This document shows positions 50,613 to 60,174 of a DNA stretch of 64,000 nt, piece by piece (position 1 is the first letter of the stretch; each line of letters opens with the position of its first letter). The translations under genes and the position numbers were made by a program. Location of the stretch: assembly GCF_016907355.1 (NCBI RefSeq), contig NZ_JAFBBW010000001.1:930001-994000 (forward strand), written 5' to 3'. The notes under the pieces are model-generated. The model did not search any database, was not told the origin of the DNA, and saw only the letters and a program-made list of their open reading frames with translations. This DNA comes from Agromyces aurantiacus. GTDB lineage: Bacteria > Actinomycetota > Actinomycetes > Actinomycetales > Microbacteriaceae.

Positions 50613-51862
50613 CCCGGGCGGCCGGCCACGCGGCATCCGGTTCGATCCTGCGCCAGCCCACCGCGGTGTGGGCCGTCGCGTTCGCGTGCGTCATCGCGTT
50701 CATGGGCATCGGCCTCGTCGACCCGATCCTGCCCGCGATCGCCGAGAGCCTCCAGGCCACGCCGACGCAGACCGAGCTGCTGTTCACGAGCTACCTGCTC
50801 GTCACGGGCCTCGCGATGCTCGGCACGAGCTGGGTCTCCAGCCGAATCGGCCCCAAGCGCACGCTCGTCATCGGCCTCGGGCTCATCGTGCTGTTCGCGA
50901 CGGCGGCCGGGCTCTCGCAGAGCGTCGAGCAGGTCATCGGCTTCCGTGCCGGATGGGGCCTCGGCAACGCGCTCTTCATCTCGACCGCGCTCGCGACCAT
51001 CGTGGGCGCCGCGTCGGGCGGGTCGGGCGCGGCGATCATCCTCTACGAGGCCGCGCTCGGGCTCGGCATCGCCATCGGACCGCTGCTCGGCGGCCTGCTC
51101 GGCCACGTGAGCTGGCGCGGCCCCTTCTTCGGCACCGCGGTGCTCATGGCGATCGGGTTCGTCGCGATCCTCGTCTTCCTGAAGGACGAGCCGGATGCTG
51201 CGTCGCGCCCGCGCACGCCGCTGCGGCTCTCCGCGCCGATCCGCGCCCTCCGCGAGCCGGCGCTCGCCGTGCTCGCCGCCGCCGCGCTGTTCTACAACAT
51301 CGGCTTCTTCGTGCTGCTGGCGTACTCGCCGTTCCCGCTGGGCTTCGACGCGATCGGGCTCGGGCTGACCTTCTTCGGGTGGGGCGTCGCCCTCGCGATC
51401 ACCTCGGTGTTCGTGGCACCGATCCTCACGGCACGGATGCCGCGCACGCGCGTGCTCCAGGTCGCCCTGCCGCTGCTCGCGGTCGACCTCGCCGTCGCGG
51501 GACTCGTCCTCGACGATCCCGCCGCGCTCGTCGTGTGCATCGTGGCCGGCGGCCTCGTGCTCGGCGTGCTCAACACGGTGCTCACCGAGTGCGTGATGGA
51601 GGCCACCGACCTGCAGCGCTCGGTCGCCTCGAGCGCCTACTCGGCCGTGCGCTTCCTGGGCGGGGCGCTCGCGCCGCCCGCCGCGGCCGAGCTCGCGCGG
51701 CTGATCTCGCCGGCGTCGCCGTACTACGCGGCGGCCGGAGCCATCCTCGTGGCGCTCGTGATCGTGGTGGCGGGGCGACGCGCGCTCCGGCGCGTCGATG
51801 CGCACGCGCCGGAGCCGGCGGTCGTGGAGGCGGAAACGGTGACGGTCGGCGACGCGGCCTGA
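50609..51862 (+). CDS. MFS transporter
   Basis: 417 residues with about twelve membrane helices. Early MGIGLVDPILPAIAESL (helix 1) and the loop SSRIGPKRTLVIGLGL (motif A region, about 78-93) place it in the DHA1-type drug/metabolite efflux group (YajR/Bcr-like). GTG at 50609 overlaps the MarR stop by four bases. Substrate unknown; probably induced by the ligand of the MarR protein. Confidence 0.88.
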   Translation: MTRAAGHAASGSILRQPTAVWAVAFACVIAFMGIGLVDPILPAIAESLQATPTQTELLFTSYLLVTGLAMLGTSWVSSRIGPKRTLVIGLGLIVLFATAAGLSQSVEQVIGFRAGWGLGNALFISTALATIVGAASGGSGAAIILYEAALGLGIAIGPLLGGLLGHVSWRGPFFGTAVLMAIGFVAILVFLKDEPDAASRPRTPLRLSAPIRALREPALAVLAAAALFYNIGFFVLLAYSPFPLGFDAIGLGLTFFGWGVALAITSVFVAPILTARMPRTRVLQVALPLLAVDLAVAGLVLDDPAALVVCIVAGGLVLGVLNTVLTECVMEATDLQRSVASSAYSAVRFLGGALAPPAAAELARLISPASPYYAAAGAILVALVIVVAGRRALRRVDAHAPEPAVVEAETVTVGDAA

Positions 51863-51930
51863 GGCATCCGCTCGCCGGGCCGGGCCACTGCCTGCGGCGC
51901 CATCCGCCCGCGATGCCGTCGTCGCGCGGT

Positions 51931-52947
51931 TCAGCGCGGCGCGCTCGTGGTCGCGCGAACGACCAGTCGCGTCGGCAGCGGCGCGCCCGAGTCGGGCAAG
52001 GGCTCCTCGCCGCCGAGCAGCAGCGCCATCACGGCCTCCACCGCCGCGCGCCCCTGCTCGCCGGGGTACTGCTCGACAGTGGTGAGCTCGAACATCTCGG
52101 CGTAGGCGTGCCCGTCGACGCCGATCACGGAGAGCTCCTCGGGCACGCCGATGCCGAGGCGCTCGGCCGCGCGGATGGCGCCGATCGCCATCTCATCGGA
52201 GGCCGCGAACACCGCCGTCGGCCTCGCGCCGGGGTGGCCGAGCAGCTGCAGCGCCCCGGTGTACCCGCCGGGCAGGTCCATCTCGGCCTCGAGCACGACG
52301 TTGCGGTGCTCGGCCGGAATCCCCGCCGCCGCCATCGCGTCACGGAATCCCTCCAGCCGGTGCCCCTGCACGCTCTCGGGTCGCTCGGCCGCGCCGAGGC
52401 CGGCGAGGTGGGCGATCCGCGTATGGCCCAGGTGCAGCAGATGCTCCGTCGCGAGCTGCCCCACGGCGCGGTCGTCGATCGAGAGCCGCGCGTCGACCCG
52501 GCCGCTGCCGCCGAGCGCGACGAGCGGCTTCTCGCGCCGGGCGAGCGAGATCGTCTCACCCTCGTCGAGGTCGACACCGATCGCGATGACGGCGTCGACG
52601 CGCTTGCGGGCGAGGAAGAAGTCGAACACGCGCGAGCGCTCGGGCCCGCCCTCCGGCAGGTTGTAGAGGGTGAGGTCGTATCCCGCGCCGAGCAGTGCCC
52701 GCTCGACGCCCTCGAGCACCTCTCCGAAGAACCAGCGGTTCACGAACGGAATGATCACCCCGACGTTCTTGGTGCGGCCCGTGACCAGGCTGGCGGCGTC
52801 GGGCGAGGCGATGTAGCCGATCTCGTTGGCCGCCGCCTCGACGCGCCGACGGGTCTCCTCGGCGACGTAGCCGCCGCCCGACAGGGCGCGCGAGGCAGTG
52901 GCCTTCGACACCCCCGCGAGGCGGGCGACGTCGCCGATGGCCGCCAT
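51931..52947 (-). CDS. LacI family transcriptional regulator
   Basis: 338 residues. N-terminal LacI helix-turn-helix IGDVARLAGVSKATASRALSG (4-24) with hinge helix YIASPDAASLVTGRTKNVG, then the periplasmic-binding-protein-like sensor (about 62-330). ATG at 52947 has GAGGGGAGG upstream. Divergent from the AglE-like sugar importer; palindromes with a central CG (GAGAGCGCTCTC, GGAACCGGTTCC) in the intergenic region are LacI-type operators. Inducer probably an alpha-glucoside or maltose-like sugar (inference from the importer). Confidence 0.92.
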   Translation of the reverse strand: MAAIGDVARLAGVSKATASRALSGGGYVAEETRRRVEAAANEIGYIASPDAASLVTGRTKNVGVIIPFVNRWFFGEVLEGVERALLGAGYDLTLYNLPEGGPERSRVFDFFLARKRVDAVIAIGVDLDEGETISLARREKPLVALGGSGRVDARLSIDDRAVGQLATEHLLHLGHTRIAHLAGLGAAERPESVQGHRLEGFRDAMAAAGIPAEHRNVVLEAEMDLPGGYTGALQLLGHPGARPTAVFAASDEMAIGAIRAAERLGIGVPEELSVIGVDGHAYAEMFELTTVEQYPGEQGRAAVEAVMALLLGGEEPLPDSGAPLPTRLVVRATTSAPR

Positions 52948-53005
52948 GGTGCCTCCCCTCGTCGGGCCGCTCGGTGCAGAGTGTAGTGCTCCGGGAGTCG
53001 AATGT

Positions 53006-53060
53006 GGAACCGTTTCCCCATTCATGCATTCGCACGGTTCCCGCGATCGAGAGCGCTCTC
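53006..53060. promoter_or_regulatory. LacI-type operators upstream of the regulator and importer
   Basis: GGAACCGTTTCC (53006-53017, one mismatch) and GAGAGCGCTCTC (53049-53060, perfect). Both have the central CG of LacI-family sites. Confidence 0.6.
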
Positions 53061-53113
53061 GCCCCGCCGTTCCGGGGGCGCGCGGCGGTGGCCGAACCGT
53101 GACCCGGGGAACC

Positions 53114-53161
53114 TTGTGAGGAAGCGCCTCGTGTCCTAGCGTGGTCGCTGGAACCGGTTCC
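53114..53161 (+). promoter_or_regulatory. Promoter and downstream operator of the sugar importer operon
   Basis: TTGTGA -35 (53114-53119), 17-bp spacer, TAGCGT -10 (53137-53142). GGAACCGGTTCC (53150-53161, perfect palindrome) lies over the start site, so bound repressor would block initiation. Confidence 0.7.
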
Positions 53162-53198
53162 CGGTTCCGCCCTGCACCGCACTCAACGAGGAGAAGAC

Positions 53199-54557
53199 AT
53201 GAGACTCTCACGGCATCGCCGATGGGTTGCCCCCGTCGTGGCGGCGGCCGCGGTCGGACTGACGCTCACGGCGTGCACCGGCGACATCGCAGACCAGGAA
53301 GCGGGCGACGTCGACTGCGGACCGTACGAGGAGTACGGCACGTTCGACGGCGCCAGCGTCACGATCGGCGGCACCATCCAGGACCTCGAGGCCGACCGTC
53401 TCGTCGAATCGTGGTCCGACTTCGAGACCTGCACCGGCATCGAGATCGACTACCAGGGCTCGAGCGAGTTCGAGGCCCAGATCGCGGTGCTGGCCGAGGG
53501 CGGCAACGCGCCCGACATCGGCATCGTCCCGCAGCCCGGCCTCCTCGGCCGGCTCGCGGCGGGCGGTTGGCTCATCCCCGCCTCCCAGGGCGTCGAGGAC
53601 AACGTCGACAAGTGGTGGAGCGAGGACTGGAAGAACTACGGCACCTACGACGGCACGTTCTACGCAGCCCCGCTCATGGCGAGCATCAAGGGCTACGTCT
53701 GGTACTCGCCGTCCGAGTTCGAGGAGAAGGGGTACGAGATCCCCAAGACCCTCGACGAGCTGACCGCGCTGTCGCAGCAGATCGCCGACGAGGGCGACCA
53801 CAAGCCCTGGTGCGTCGGACTCGAGTCGGGTGAGGCCACCGGATGGCCCGGCACCGACTGGATCGAGGACTGGATGCTCCGCCTGCATGGCCCCGACGTG
53901 TACGACCAGTGGGTCACGCACGAGATCCCGTTCAACGACCCGAAGGTCGCTGAGGCGTTCGACGCGGTCGGCGAGTACCTGAAGAACGACGACATGGTCA
54001 ACGGCGGCATCGGCGACGTGTCGACGCAGATCACCGAGGCGTTCCAGACGGGCGGCCTGCCCATCCTCGACGGCGAGTGCTCGCTGCACCACCAGGCCTC
54101 GTTCTACGAGACCTTCTGGAACCCCGAGGGCGGCGACGAGAACACCGTGGCCTCCGACGGCACCGTGTTCGCGTTCCTGACCCCGCCGGTGAACGCCGAC
54201 GACCCGCTGTCGGTCACCGGTGGCGGCGAGTTCCCGGTCGCGTTCCGCGACGCGGAAGAGGTCGAGGCCGTGCGCACGTACCTCTCGAGCGACACCTGGG
54301 CCAACAACCGGGTGAGCCTGGGCGGCGTGATCAGCGCGAACACGGGCGTCGACCCGCAGAACGCGTCGAGCGAGCTGCTCGTGCAGTCCATCGAGATCCT
54401 CCAGGACCCCGAGACGACGTTCCGCTTCGACGGTTCCGACCTGATGCCCGGTGCCGTGGGCGCCGACTCCTTCTGGAAGGGCATCGTCTCCTGGATCAGC
54501 GGCGAGGACACGCAGAAGGTCCTCGACACCATCGAGGCCAGCTGGCCCTCGAACTGA
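53199..54557 (+). CDS. aglE: Alpha-glucoside-type ABC substrate-binding lipoprotein (AglE-like)
   Basis: 452 residues, family 1 extracellular binding protein. Lipobox LTAC (about 24-27) after a short signal peptide. The mature part starts after an Asp/Cys-containing linker with SVTIGGTIQDLEADRLVESW and WCVGLESGEATGWPGTDWIED is characteristic of the AglE/alpha-glucoside group. ATG at 53199 has GAGGAGAAG upstream. First gene of a three-gene operon without an ATPase; like other CUT1 systems it probably borrows a shared MsiK-type ATPase. Sugar identity is inference. Confidence 0.85.
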   Translation: MRLSRHRRWVAPVVAAAAVGLTLTACTGDIADQEAGDVDCGPYEEYGTFDGASVTIGGTIQDLEADRLVESWSDFETCTGIEIDYQGSSEFEAQIAVLAEGGNAPDIGIVPQPGLLGRLAAGGWLIPASQGVEDNVDKWWSEDWKNYGTYDGTFYAAPLMASIKGYVWYSPSEFEEKGYEIPKTLDELTALSQQIADEGDHKPWCVGLESGEATGWPGTDWIEDWMLRLHGPDVYDQWVTHEIPFNDPKVAEAFDAVGEYLKNDDMVNGGIGDVSTQITEAFQTGGLPILDGECSLHHQASFYETFWNPEGGDENTVASDGTVFAFLTPPVNADDPLSVTGGGEFPVAFRDAEEVEAVRTYLSSDTWANNRVSLGGVISANTGVDPQNASSELLVQSIEILQDPETTFRFDGSDLMPGAVGADSFWKGIVSWISGEDTQKVLDTIEASWPSN

Positions 54558-54602
54558 TCATCAGAGTGCCGCTTCCGGATTCGTCCCGGCCGGCGGCATG
54601 AT

Positions 54603-54634
54603 CGAGGGGTGGGGCTCCTGAGCCCCACCCCTCG
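54603..54634. terminator. Intra-operon hairpin after aglE
   Basis: CGAGGGGTGGGGCT/AGCCCCACCCCTCG, 14-bp perfect arms and a four-base loop, 36 bp before the permease start. Partial terminator or mRNA stabiliser that would favour binding protein over permeases. Confidence 0.75.
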
Positions 54635-54670
54635 GCGAACCCCGTTTCAACGACGAACCCGGGAGGCACG

Positions 54671-55639
54671 ATGACGACCGCCGATCTCCTCGGCAAGATC
54701 CTGCAGGTGGTGATGGGCCTCGCGATCTTCGCGGCGGTCGTGGGCCTCCTCATCTTCTTCATCGACAGGGCGCCCAAGAAGGGGCGCGACTACTGGCAGC
54801 TGGCGGGCTTCCTGCTCCCCGCGCTGCTCTTCATCTCCATCGGCCTGATCTATCCGGCCATCCGCACGAGCATCCTCGCCTTCCAGGACAGTTCCGGGGC
54901 GTGGAGCTTCGACAACTTCGTCTGGATGTTCACGCAGCCGACCGCCATCCGCACGCTCATCAACACGGTGATCTGGGTGCTGCTGGTGCCGACGTTCGCG
55001 ACCGCGGTCGGGCTCGCCTACGCGGTCTTCATCGATCGCTCGCGCGGTGAGCGCATCTACAAGGCCGTGCTGTTCATGCCGATCGCCATCTCGTTCGTGG
55101 GCGCCGGCGTCATCTGGAAGTTCGTCTACGAGTACCGCTCCGGCGACCGCGAGCAGATCGGCCTGCTCAACGCGATCGTCGTCGCGTTCGGCGGCGAGCC
55201 GGTGCAGTGGCTCCAGACCGACCCGATCAACACGGTCCTGCTGATCGTCGTCATGATCTGGGTGCAGACGGGCTTCGCGATGGTCGTGCTCAGCGCCGCC
55301 ATCAAGGGCATCCCGACCGAGCAGATCGAGGCGGCCCAGCTCGACGGCACGAACGCGTGGCAGCGGTTCATGAACGTCACCGTGCCGGGCATCCGCGGCG
55401 CCCTCGTCGTGGTGCTCACCACCATCTCGATCGCCACGCTGAAGGTGTTCGACATCGTCCGGACGATGACCGCCGGAAACTTCAACACCAGCATCGTGGC
55501 GAACGAGATGTACACGCAGGCGTTCCGAGCGAGCGAGGTCGGACGGGGTTCGGCGCTCGCGCTCGTGCTCTTCATCCTCGTGCTGCCGATCGTCCTCTAC
55601 AACGTGAACATCCTCAGGAAGCAGAGGGAGATCCGATGA
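54671..55639 (+). CDS. aglF: Alpha-glucoside-type ABC permease (AglF-like)
   Basis: 322 residues with seven or eight membrane helices, the first at about 10-31. MalF-type EAA loop IEAAQLDGTNAWQRFMNVTVPGIRG (about 218-242) is present. ATG at 54671 has GGGAGGC upstream. The stop overlaps the next permease start (ATGA). Forms the channel with AglG. Confidence 0.87.
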   Translation: MTTADLLGKILQVVMGLAIFAAVVGLLIFFIDRAPKKGRDYWQLAGFLLPALLFISIGLIYPAIRTSILAFQDSSGAWSFDNFVWMFTQPTAIRTLINTVIWVLLVPTFATAVGLAYAVFIDRSRGERIYKAVLFMPIAISFVGAGVIWKFVYEYRSGDREQIGLLNAIVVAFGGEPVQWLQTDPINTVLLIVVMIWVQTGFAMVVLSAAIKGIPTEQIEAAQLDGTNAWQRFMNVTVPGIRGALVVVLTTISIATLKVFDIVRTMTAGNFNTSIVANEMYTQAFRASEVGRGSALALVLFILVLPIVLYNVNILRKQREIR

Positions 55640-56637
55640 GCAGCGTCGCACCCGCCGACCTCCCGGTCGGCAAGGACCTCGGGTCGCTCGAAGCCGCCGA
55701 GGCGAGCGAGCGGGCGGAGCAGGAGCAGCCGAAGACCGCGCGCGTGAAGAAGCGCCTGACCTCGCGCACGGCCACGATCGCGTCGCTGATCATCGCGGTG
55801 CTCTGGACCATCCCCACGTTCGGCCTGTTCATCTCGTCGTTCCGGCCCGCGGAGCTCATCCGCACCACCGGGTGGTGGACGATCTTCTCGAACTGGGGCC
55901 TCACGCTCGACAACTACCGCGACGTGCTGTTCTCGACGTCGGCGTCGTCGCCCCAGCTCGGCGCCTACATCGTCAACTCGGTGGCGATCGCGCTCGTCGC
56001 GACCATCATCCCGCTCGTCTTCGCGTCGATGGCCGCGTACGCGTTCGCGTGGATCCGGTTCAAGGGCGTCAACGCGCTGTTCATCCTCGTGTTCGCGCTC
56101 CAGATCATCCCGCTGCAGATGGCGCTCGTGCCGCTGCTGCAGATCTTCTCGACCGTGCTGCGGCCGATGCAGGCGTGGCTGCACGACATCATCCCGATCA
56201 TCCCCGAGCAGAACTACCTGCCCGTGTGGTTGGCGCACTCGATCTTCGCGCTCCCGCTCGCGATCTTCCTGCTGCACAACTTCATCTCGGAGATCCCGTC
56301 CGACGTGATCGAGGCCGCGCGCGTCGACGGCGCGACGCACAGCCAGATCTTCTTCCGGATCGTGCTGCCGCTCGCCGTGCCGGCGATCGCGTCCTTCGCG
56401 ATCTTCCAGTTCATCTGGGTGTGGAACGACCTGCTCGTCGCGCTGATCTTCTCGGGCGGCACGCAGGATGTCGCGCCGCTCACCCAACGATTGGCCGAGC
56501 TCACGGGCACGCGAGGCCAGGACTGGCAGCTCCTGACGGCGGCCGCGTTCATCTCGATCGTCATCCCGCTGATCGTGTTCTTCAGCCTGCAGCGCTACTT
56601 CGTGCGCGGGCTGTTGGCGGGGTCGACCAAGGGCTGA
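55636..56637 (+). CDS. aglG: Alpha-glucoside-type ABC permease (AglG-like)
   Basis: 333 residues. A charged cytoplasmic N-terminus (1-46) precedes six helices; EAA loop IEAARVDGATHSQIFFRIVLPLAVP (about 229-253). The MalG-type end is LQRYFVRGLLAGSTKG, the standard C-terminus of CUT1 permeases of this group. ATG at 55636 overlaps aglF by four bases. Last gene of the operon, followed by a 13-bp hairpin. Confidence 0.9.
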   Translation: MSSVAPADLPVGKDLGSLEAAEASERAEQEQPKTARVKKRLTSRTATIASLIIAVLWTIPTFGLFISSFRPAELIRTTGWWTIFSNWGLTLDNYRDVLFSTSASSPQLGAYIVNSVAIALVATIIPLVFASMAAYAFAWIRFKGVNALFILVFALQIIPLQMALVPLLQIFSTVLRPMQAWLHDIIPIIPEQNYLPVWLAHSIFALPLAIFLLHNFISEIPSDVIEAARVDGATHSQIFFRIVLPLAVPAIASFAIFQFIWVWNDLLVALIFSGGTQDVAPLTQRLAELTGTRGQDWQLLTAAAFISIVIPLIVFFSLQRYFVRGLLAGSTKG

Positions 56638-56660
56638 CGCCGGCTGCCGAACGCAGGTGC

Positions 56661-56690
56661 GGAGGCGTGTCGCCACGGCGACACGCCTCC
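56661..56690. terminator. Terminator of the sugar importer operon
   Basis: GGAGGCGTGTCGC/GCGACACGCCTCC, 13-bp perfect arms, CACG loop, 24 bp after the aglG stop. Confidence 0.8.
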
Positions 56691-56764
56691 TGCTGCGTCG
56701 ACACGCCGAGCGGCGACCTGCGTTGCGCCGGCGATCACGCCGCCTCGGCGAGCGCGGTGCAGGG

Positions 56765-56800
56765 GAGTGGCGGGCGTCCCGGAAGGGACGCCCGCCACTC
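56765..56800. terminator. Terminator of the LAETG surface-protein gene
   Basis: Sixteen-bp perfect arms (56765-56780, 56785-56800) closed by a GGAA tetraloop, 11 bp beyond the minus-strand stop at 56811. Confidence 0.85.
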
Positions 56801-56810
56801 GGCGCTCAGG

Positions 56811-58343
56811 TCACTCCTCGGCGCGCGCCAGCGCCGTGCGGATCCGGCGGGCGACGAGCGCTGCGCCACCGAGGCCCAGCAGGATCATCGCCGCGGTCAG
56901 CAGGCCGCCCGTCCCCGCGGCGCCCGTCTCGGCCAGGCCGGTCGGTGCGGACGGGACGTGCGGTGCCGGCGGTGCCGGCGGCTTCGGCGGTGCCGGCGGG
57001 CACGGCTCGACCGTGAACGCGGCGGACGCCGTGATCGAGTCGTCGCCGGTCCACGTGATCATGAACTCGTAGTCGCCCGGCGGCAGGTTGCCGAACGGCA
57101 CGTCCAGCGACTCCGACGGAGCGGTGAGCGTGTCGGACACCGGCGCGCCCGGACCGGTGAGGGTCCAGTCGTAGTCCTCGTCGACGATCATGCCCGAGAT
57201 GCTGACGAGACCTTCACCGTTCTGGCCCGTGATGCATCCCTTCCCCGTCGCCGTCACGTCGAGCACGGGGCAGTCTTCGACGGTGAACATCTGCTCGTCG
57301 ACGACCTCCCATTCGCCTCCGCTGAACGACTGCTCGAGCGTGACCGTGTAGTCGCCACCCGGGATCGGATCCCAGGTGAAGGACGTGTCGCCCTCGGTGT
57401 CGCTGATCATCTGCACGTCGACCACGCCGTCCTGGTTCTCGACCGTCAGACGGTAGTCGAGGTTCTCCATCAGGCCGTACAGGTACACGGTGAGGAACGG
57501 CGGCGTGTAGTACACGCAGGTCTCGTACTCGAGCTCGACCTCGGGGGTCGGGATCTCGATCATGCAGTCGTTCTCGTAGACCAGCTGACCCTCGGAGTCC
57601 CAATTCAGGCCGGGGAAGAACTGCACCTGGCCGTCTTCCTCGTAGTAGAACGACGGAACGATGTCGCCCCACTCGGTGTGCTTCGGGATCTCCGGGTAGA
57701 AGATCGGGCCCATGTGTTCCTCGCCGTGGCCGACGGCCGACGGCTGGCCGCCGACCACCGAGTTCGCGGCGGGCGTGATCACCACGTACGGGTTCGAGTA
57801 CGACCCGGTGCGGTGGCAGAGCGTGACCTTGTCGACCGGCTCCTCGCCGGGCGGCACGAGCTGCGTCTGCACGTCCTTCGCGGCGGCGGCCTTCGGGGCA
57901 TCCGTCGCGACCTCGGCGGCCTCGGCGGGCACCTCGGCTTCCTCGGCGGGCGGCGCGGCCTCCTCTGCCGGCGGGTCTGCAGGCGGCGCGGCCTCCGCCG
58001 GTGCGTCGGCGGGTTGCTCCGCCGGCACCTCGGCGGCCGGCTCCTCGACCGGTGTCGACGGTTCGGCGGCGGGCTCCTCGGCGACCGGCTGCTCGGCGGG
58101 CGTCGTGGGGTCGGTGGCCTGGTCCTGTGCCGGCTGGGTGCTCTGGACGGCCGCGGGATCCGCGACCTCCTCGGCGGCGGCCGGACCGGCGATCGCCGTC
58201 ACGCCGGCCAGCGCGAGCGCGGCGACGGCCGTGGCGGCGAGCGTGGTGCGCCAGCTCCGCCGCACGGTCGTCGCGTCGTCTTCGGGATGCGGCCCATGCG
58301 GCCGTCCCGCACGGCGCAGCGCGCCGCGGATCCTCGTGTTCAC
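56811..58343 (-). CDS. LAETG-anchored modular surface protein
   Basis: 510 residues. Signal peptide about 30-56 after a long basic N-region, a Pro/Ala/Glu-rich stalk (about 58-140), a domain starting VTLCHRTGSYSNPYVVITP that I know from other actinobacterial surface proteins, two ~90-residue beta modules each opening with a Cys and ending GDYxxx...VE[DP]C, then a Pro-rich spacer and sorting signal LAETG, hydrophobic helix and basic end. LAxTG is the site of class E sortase. GTG at 58343 has GGGGGGAAC upstream. Probably covalently bound to the cell wall; ligand unknown. Paralogue of the genes at 60175 and 61457 in its modules. Confidence 0.85.
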   Translation of the reverse strand: MNTRIRGALRRAGRPHGPHPEDDATTVRRSWRTTLAATAVAALALAGVTAIAGPAAAEEVADPAAVQSTQPAQDQATDPTTPAEQPVAEEPAAEPSTPVEEPAAEVPAEQPADAPAEAAPPADPPAEEAAPPAEEAEVPAEAAEVATDAPKAAAAKDVQTQLVPPGEEPVDKVTLCHRTGSYSNPYVVITPAANSVVGGQPSAVGHGEEHMGPIFYPEIPKHTEWGDIVPSFYYEEDGQVQFFPGLNWDSEGQLVYENDCMIEIPTPEVELEYETCVYYTPPFLTVYLYGLMENLDYRLTVENQDGVVDVQMISDTEGDTSFTWDPIPGGDYTVTLEQSFSGGEWEVVDEQMFTVEDCPVLDVTATGKGCITGQNGEGLVSISGMIVDEDYDWTLTGPGAPVSDTLTAPSESLDVPFGNLPPGDYEFMITWTGDDSITASAAFTVEPCPPAPPKPPAPPAPHVPSAPTGLAETGAAGTGGLLTAAMILLGLGGAALVARRIRTALARAEE

Positions 58344-58534
58344 CTGGTTCCCCCCATCGGGCGATGACGGCGAGCGGATGTCGGGATCCGCCCGCGCACG
58401 GCATCGGGTGGCCGTACAGGTCGATGCAAGCACTCGCCGCCGGGTGAGCGGGAAGGTCAGCCCATGGTGAGCGTAGGGTGAACCTCGGGCGAAACATCGG
58501 ACGATCACCCCCGTCGGAGGGGCGTCCCGCTTCA

Positions 58535-60058
58535 TCAGTCGATCAGGCCCAGGTGGCGAGCCCGCTGAACCGCCCCGTCGCGCGTGGTGACGCCGAGCTT
58601 GCGATAGATGCTGCGCACCTGGGTCTTGACGGTGTTCGGCGAGACCGAGAGGTCGAAGGCAATGCGCTGGTGGGTGTCGCCCTCGATCAGGCGGGACAGC
58701 ACCACCCGCTCACGGGCGCTGAGCGTCTCGGGCCTCGGGGCGTCGGCGGTGGGGTAGCGGGCTTCGACCGCCGAGATGAGCCGGTCCGCGGGGTCGGGGC
58801 GGTGACGTGCACGCCGGCGCTCGAGGAGCATCGCGAGCTCGTGTCGCCGCAGCACGCCGAAGGGCCGGATCGAACCGCCGGTGGCGGCGAGGGTGACCGC
58901 GTGGTCGAAGAGGTCCTCCGCGGTGCTCGCGTCGCCGAGGTCGGCGTGCGCGGCCGCGGTCACGAGGAGCGCGAGCGTCGTCGTGCGCGGCGCGTGCGCG
59001 TCGCCCATGGCCAGGCATCGGGCGGTGAGGTCGATCGCATGCGTGGACTCGCCGGCGTCGATCGCGACGCGTGCGGACCAGGCGGCAGGGCATTGGGAGT
59101 GCGCCGGATCGGGCGCGAGACGGGCGATCTCGGCGCGAGCAGCGACGGCCTCGCGACGCTGGACGAGCGTGGCGATGCGCTGGTCGTCGTGCAGCATCGC
59201 GGCCAGGTTCGGCGCCTCCCATTCGCTGACGACGAGTTGGAGCTCCTGGAGCAGGTCGTCCACCTCGTCGCCGTCCTCCCGCATCGCGGCGAGCTCGGCG
59301 AGGGCGAGCGGGGCGTACTCCGTTCCGGCGGTGTCGGCGGCCAGTGCGCGCAGCCGACGCTCGAGTCCGTCGAGCTCGTCGCGCTCGATCGCGAGCGCCG
59401 CCTCGGCGAGCCGCGCGAGCGCCGTGCCGAGCCCGTGCGAGGGGTCGGCCTCCGAGGCCGCCCGCAGCGCGGCATCCACGTGCATGTCGGCGCTGCGCAG
59501 GCTGCCGAGGCGGAGGTCGATCAACGCGATCCCGCCGCCGGCCTCGCTGAGCACCGCGGGCGGCGTGCGGGCCTCGGCGACGTAGAGCGCCCGGAGGAGC
59601 GCGCGCCGTGCGTCCGCGAGCCGTCCGGCCAGGAGGAGGCTGAGGCCGGCCTCGAGCGAGATGCACGCCTCGAGTTCCGCGCGTCCGGGGAGGGGCACCG
59701 TGCTCGCGGACAGCAGTGCCTCGGCGCGCGCGAGCTGGTCGAGCGACGCCGTGAACCGCCCGAGCCCGCGGAGGGCGGACGCCCGGAGCACCGGCGCGAG
59801 CACTCGCAGTGCGTCGTCCCGGTGGTCGCCGTTCTCGAGGAGGAGCTCCTCGGCCGCGTCGACGTATGGTTGCGAGGCGTACGGGTTCGCGGCGCCGGGG
59901 GAGCGGTATCCCGCGGCCAGGGCGAGCAGTGCGGCCGGGTCGCGCGACCAGTCGCCCGGCACGCCGCGCACGCGTTCTCGCAGCTCGGCCGGGCTCAGGC
60001 GCACGATCTCGCGCCAGGTCACCGCCCCCGCGGCATCCGTCGCCTCGACCATCGCCAC
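58535..60058 (-). CDS. LuxR-family regulator with helical-repeat N-terminus
   Basis: 507 residues. The C-terminal 60 residues are a LuxR helix-turn-helix (LSARERVVLSRLIEGDTHQ to VKTQVRSIYRKLGV, about 447-495). Residues ~40-430 are Ala/Leu/Arg-rich helical repeats like TPR; there is no Walker A, so it lacks the ATPase of MalT/LAL regulators. GTG at 60058 or ATG at 60052, both behind GGGGGTGG. Sits between three related surface-protein genes on the same strand and is the natural candidate to control them. Confidence 0.87.
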   Translation of the reverse strand: MAMVEATDAAGAVTWREIVRLSPAELRERVRGVPGDWSRDPAALLALAAGYRSPGAANPYASQPYVDAAEELLLENGDHRDDALRVLAPVLRASALRGLGRFTASLDQLARAEALLSASTVPLPGRAELEACISLEAGLSLLLAGRLADARRALLRALYVAEARTPPAVLSEAGGGIALIDLRLGSLRSADMHVDAALRAASEADPSHGLGTALARLAEAALAIERDELDGLERRLRALAADTAGTEYAPLALAELAAMREDGDEVDDLLQELQLVVSEWEAPNLAAMLHDDQRIATLVQRREAVAARAEIARLAPDPAHSQCPAAWSARVAIDAGESTHAIDLTARCLAMGDAHAPRTTTLALLVTAAAHADLGDASTAEDLFDHAVTLAATGGSIRPFGVLRRHELAMLLERRRARHRPDPADRLISAVEARYPTADAPRPETLSARERVVLSRLIEGDTHQRIAFDLSVSPNTVKTQVRSIYRKLGVTTRDGAVQRARHLGLID

Positions 60059-60174
60059 CCCCGTTTCGTGGTCGACGTGCGTGGCCGCAGTCTACGCCCG
60101 GGTGATCGCCGGGTGAGCGGGGGTTGACGGATGTCGCGCCGCGCCGTCGCGACGACGGTGGACGCGTCGTCGGC

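Noticed and set aside
58474..58479. TAGGGT on the plus strand as a promoter
   Set aside because: No start codon or gene follows on the plus strand before the opposing LuxR gene.
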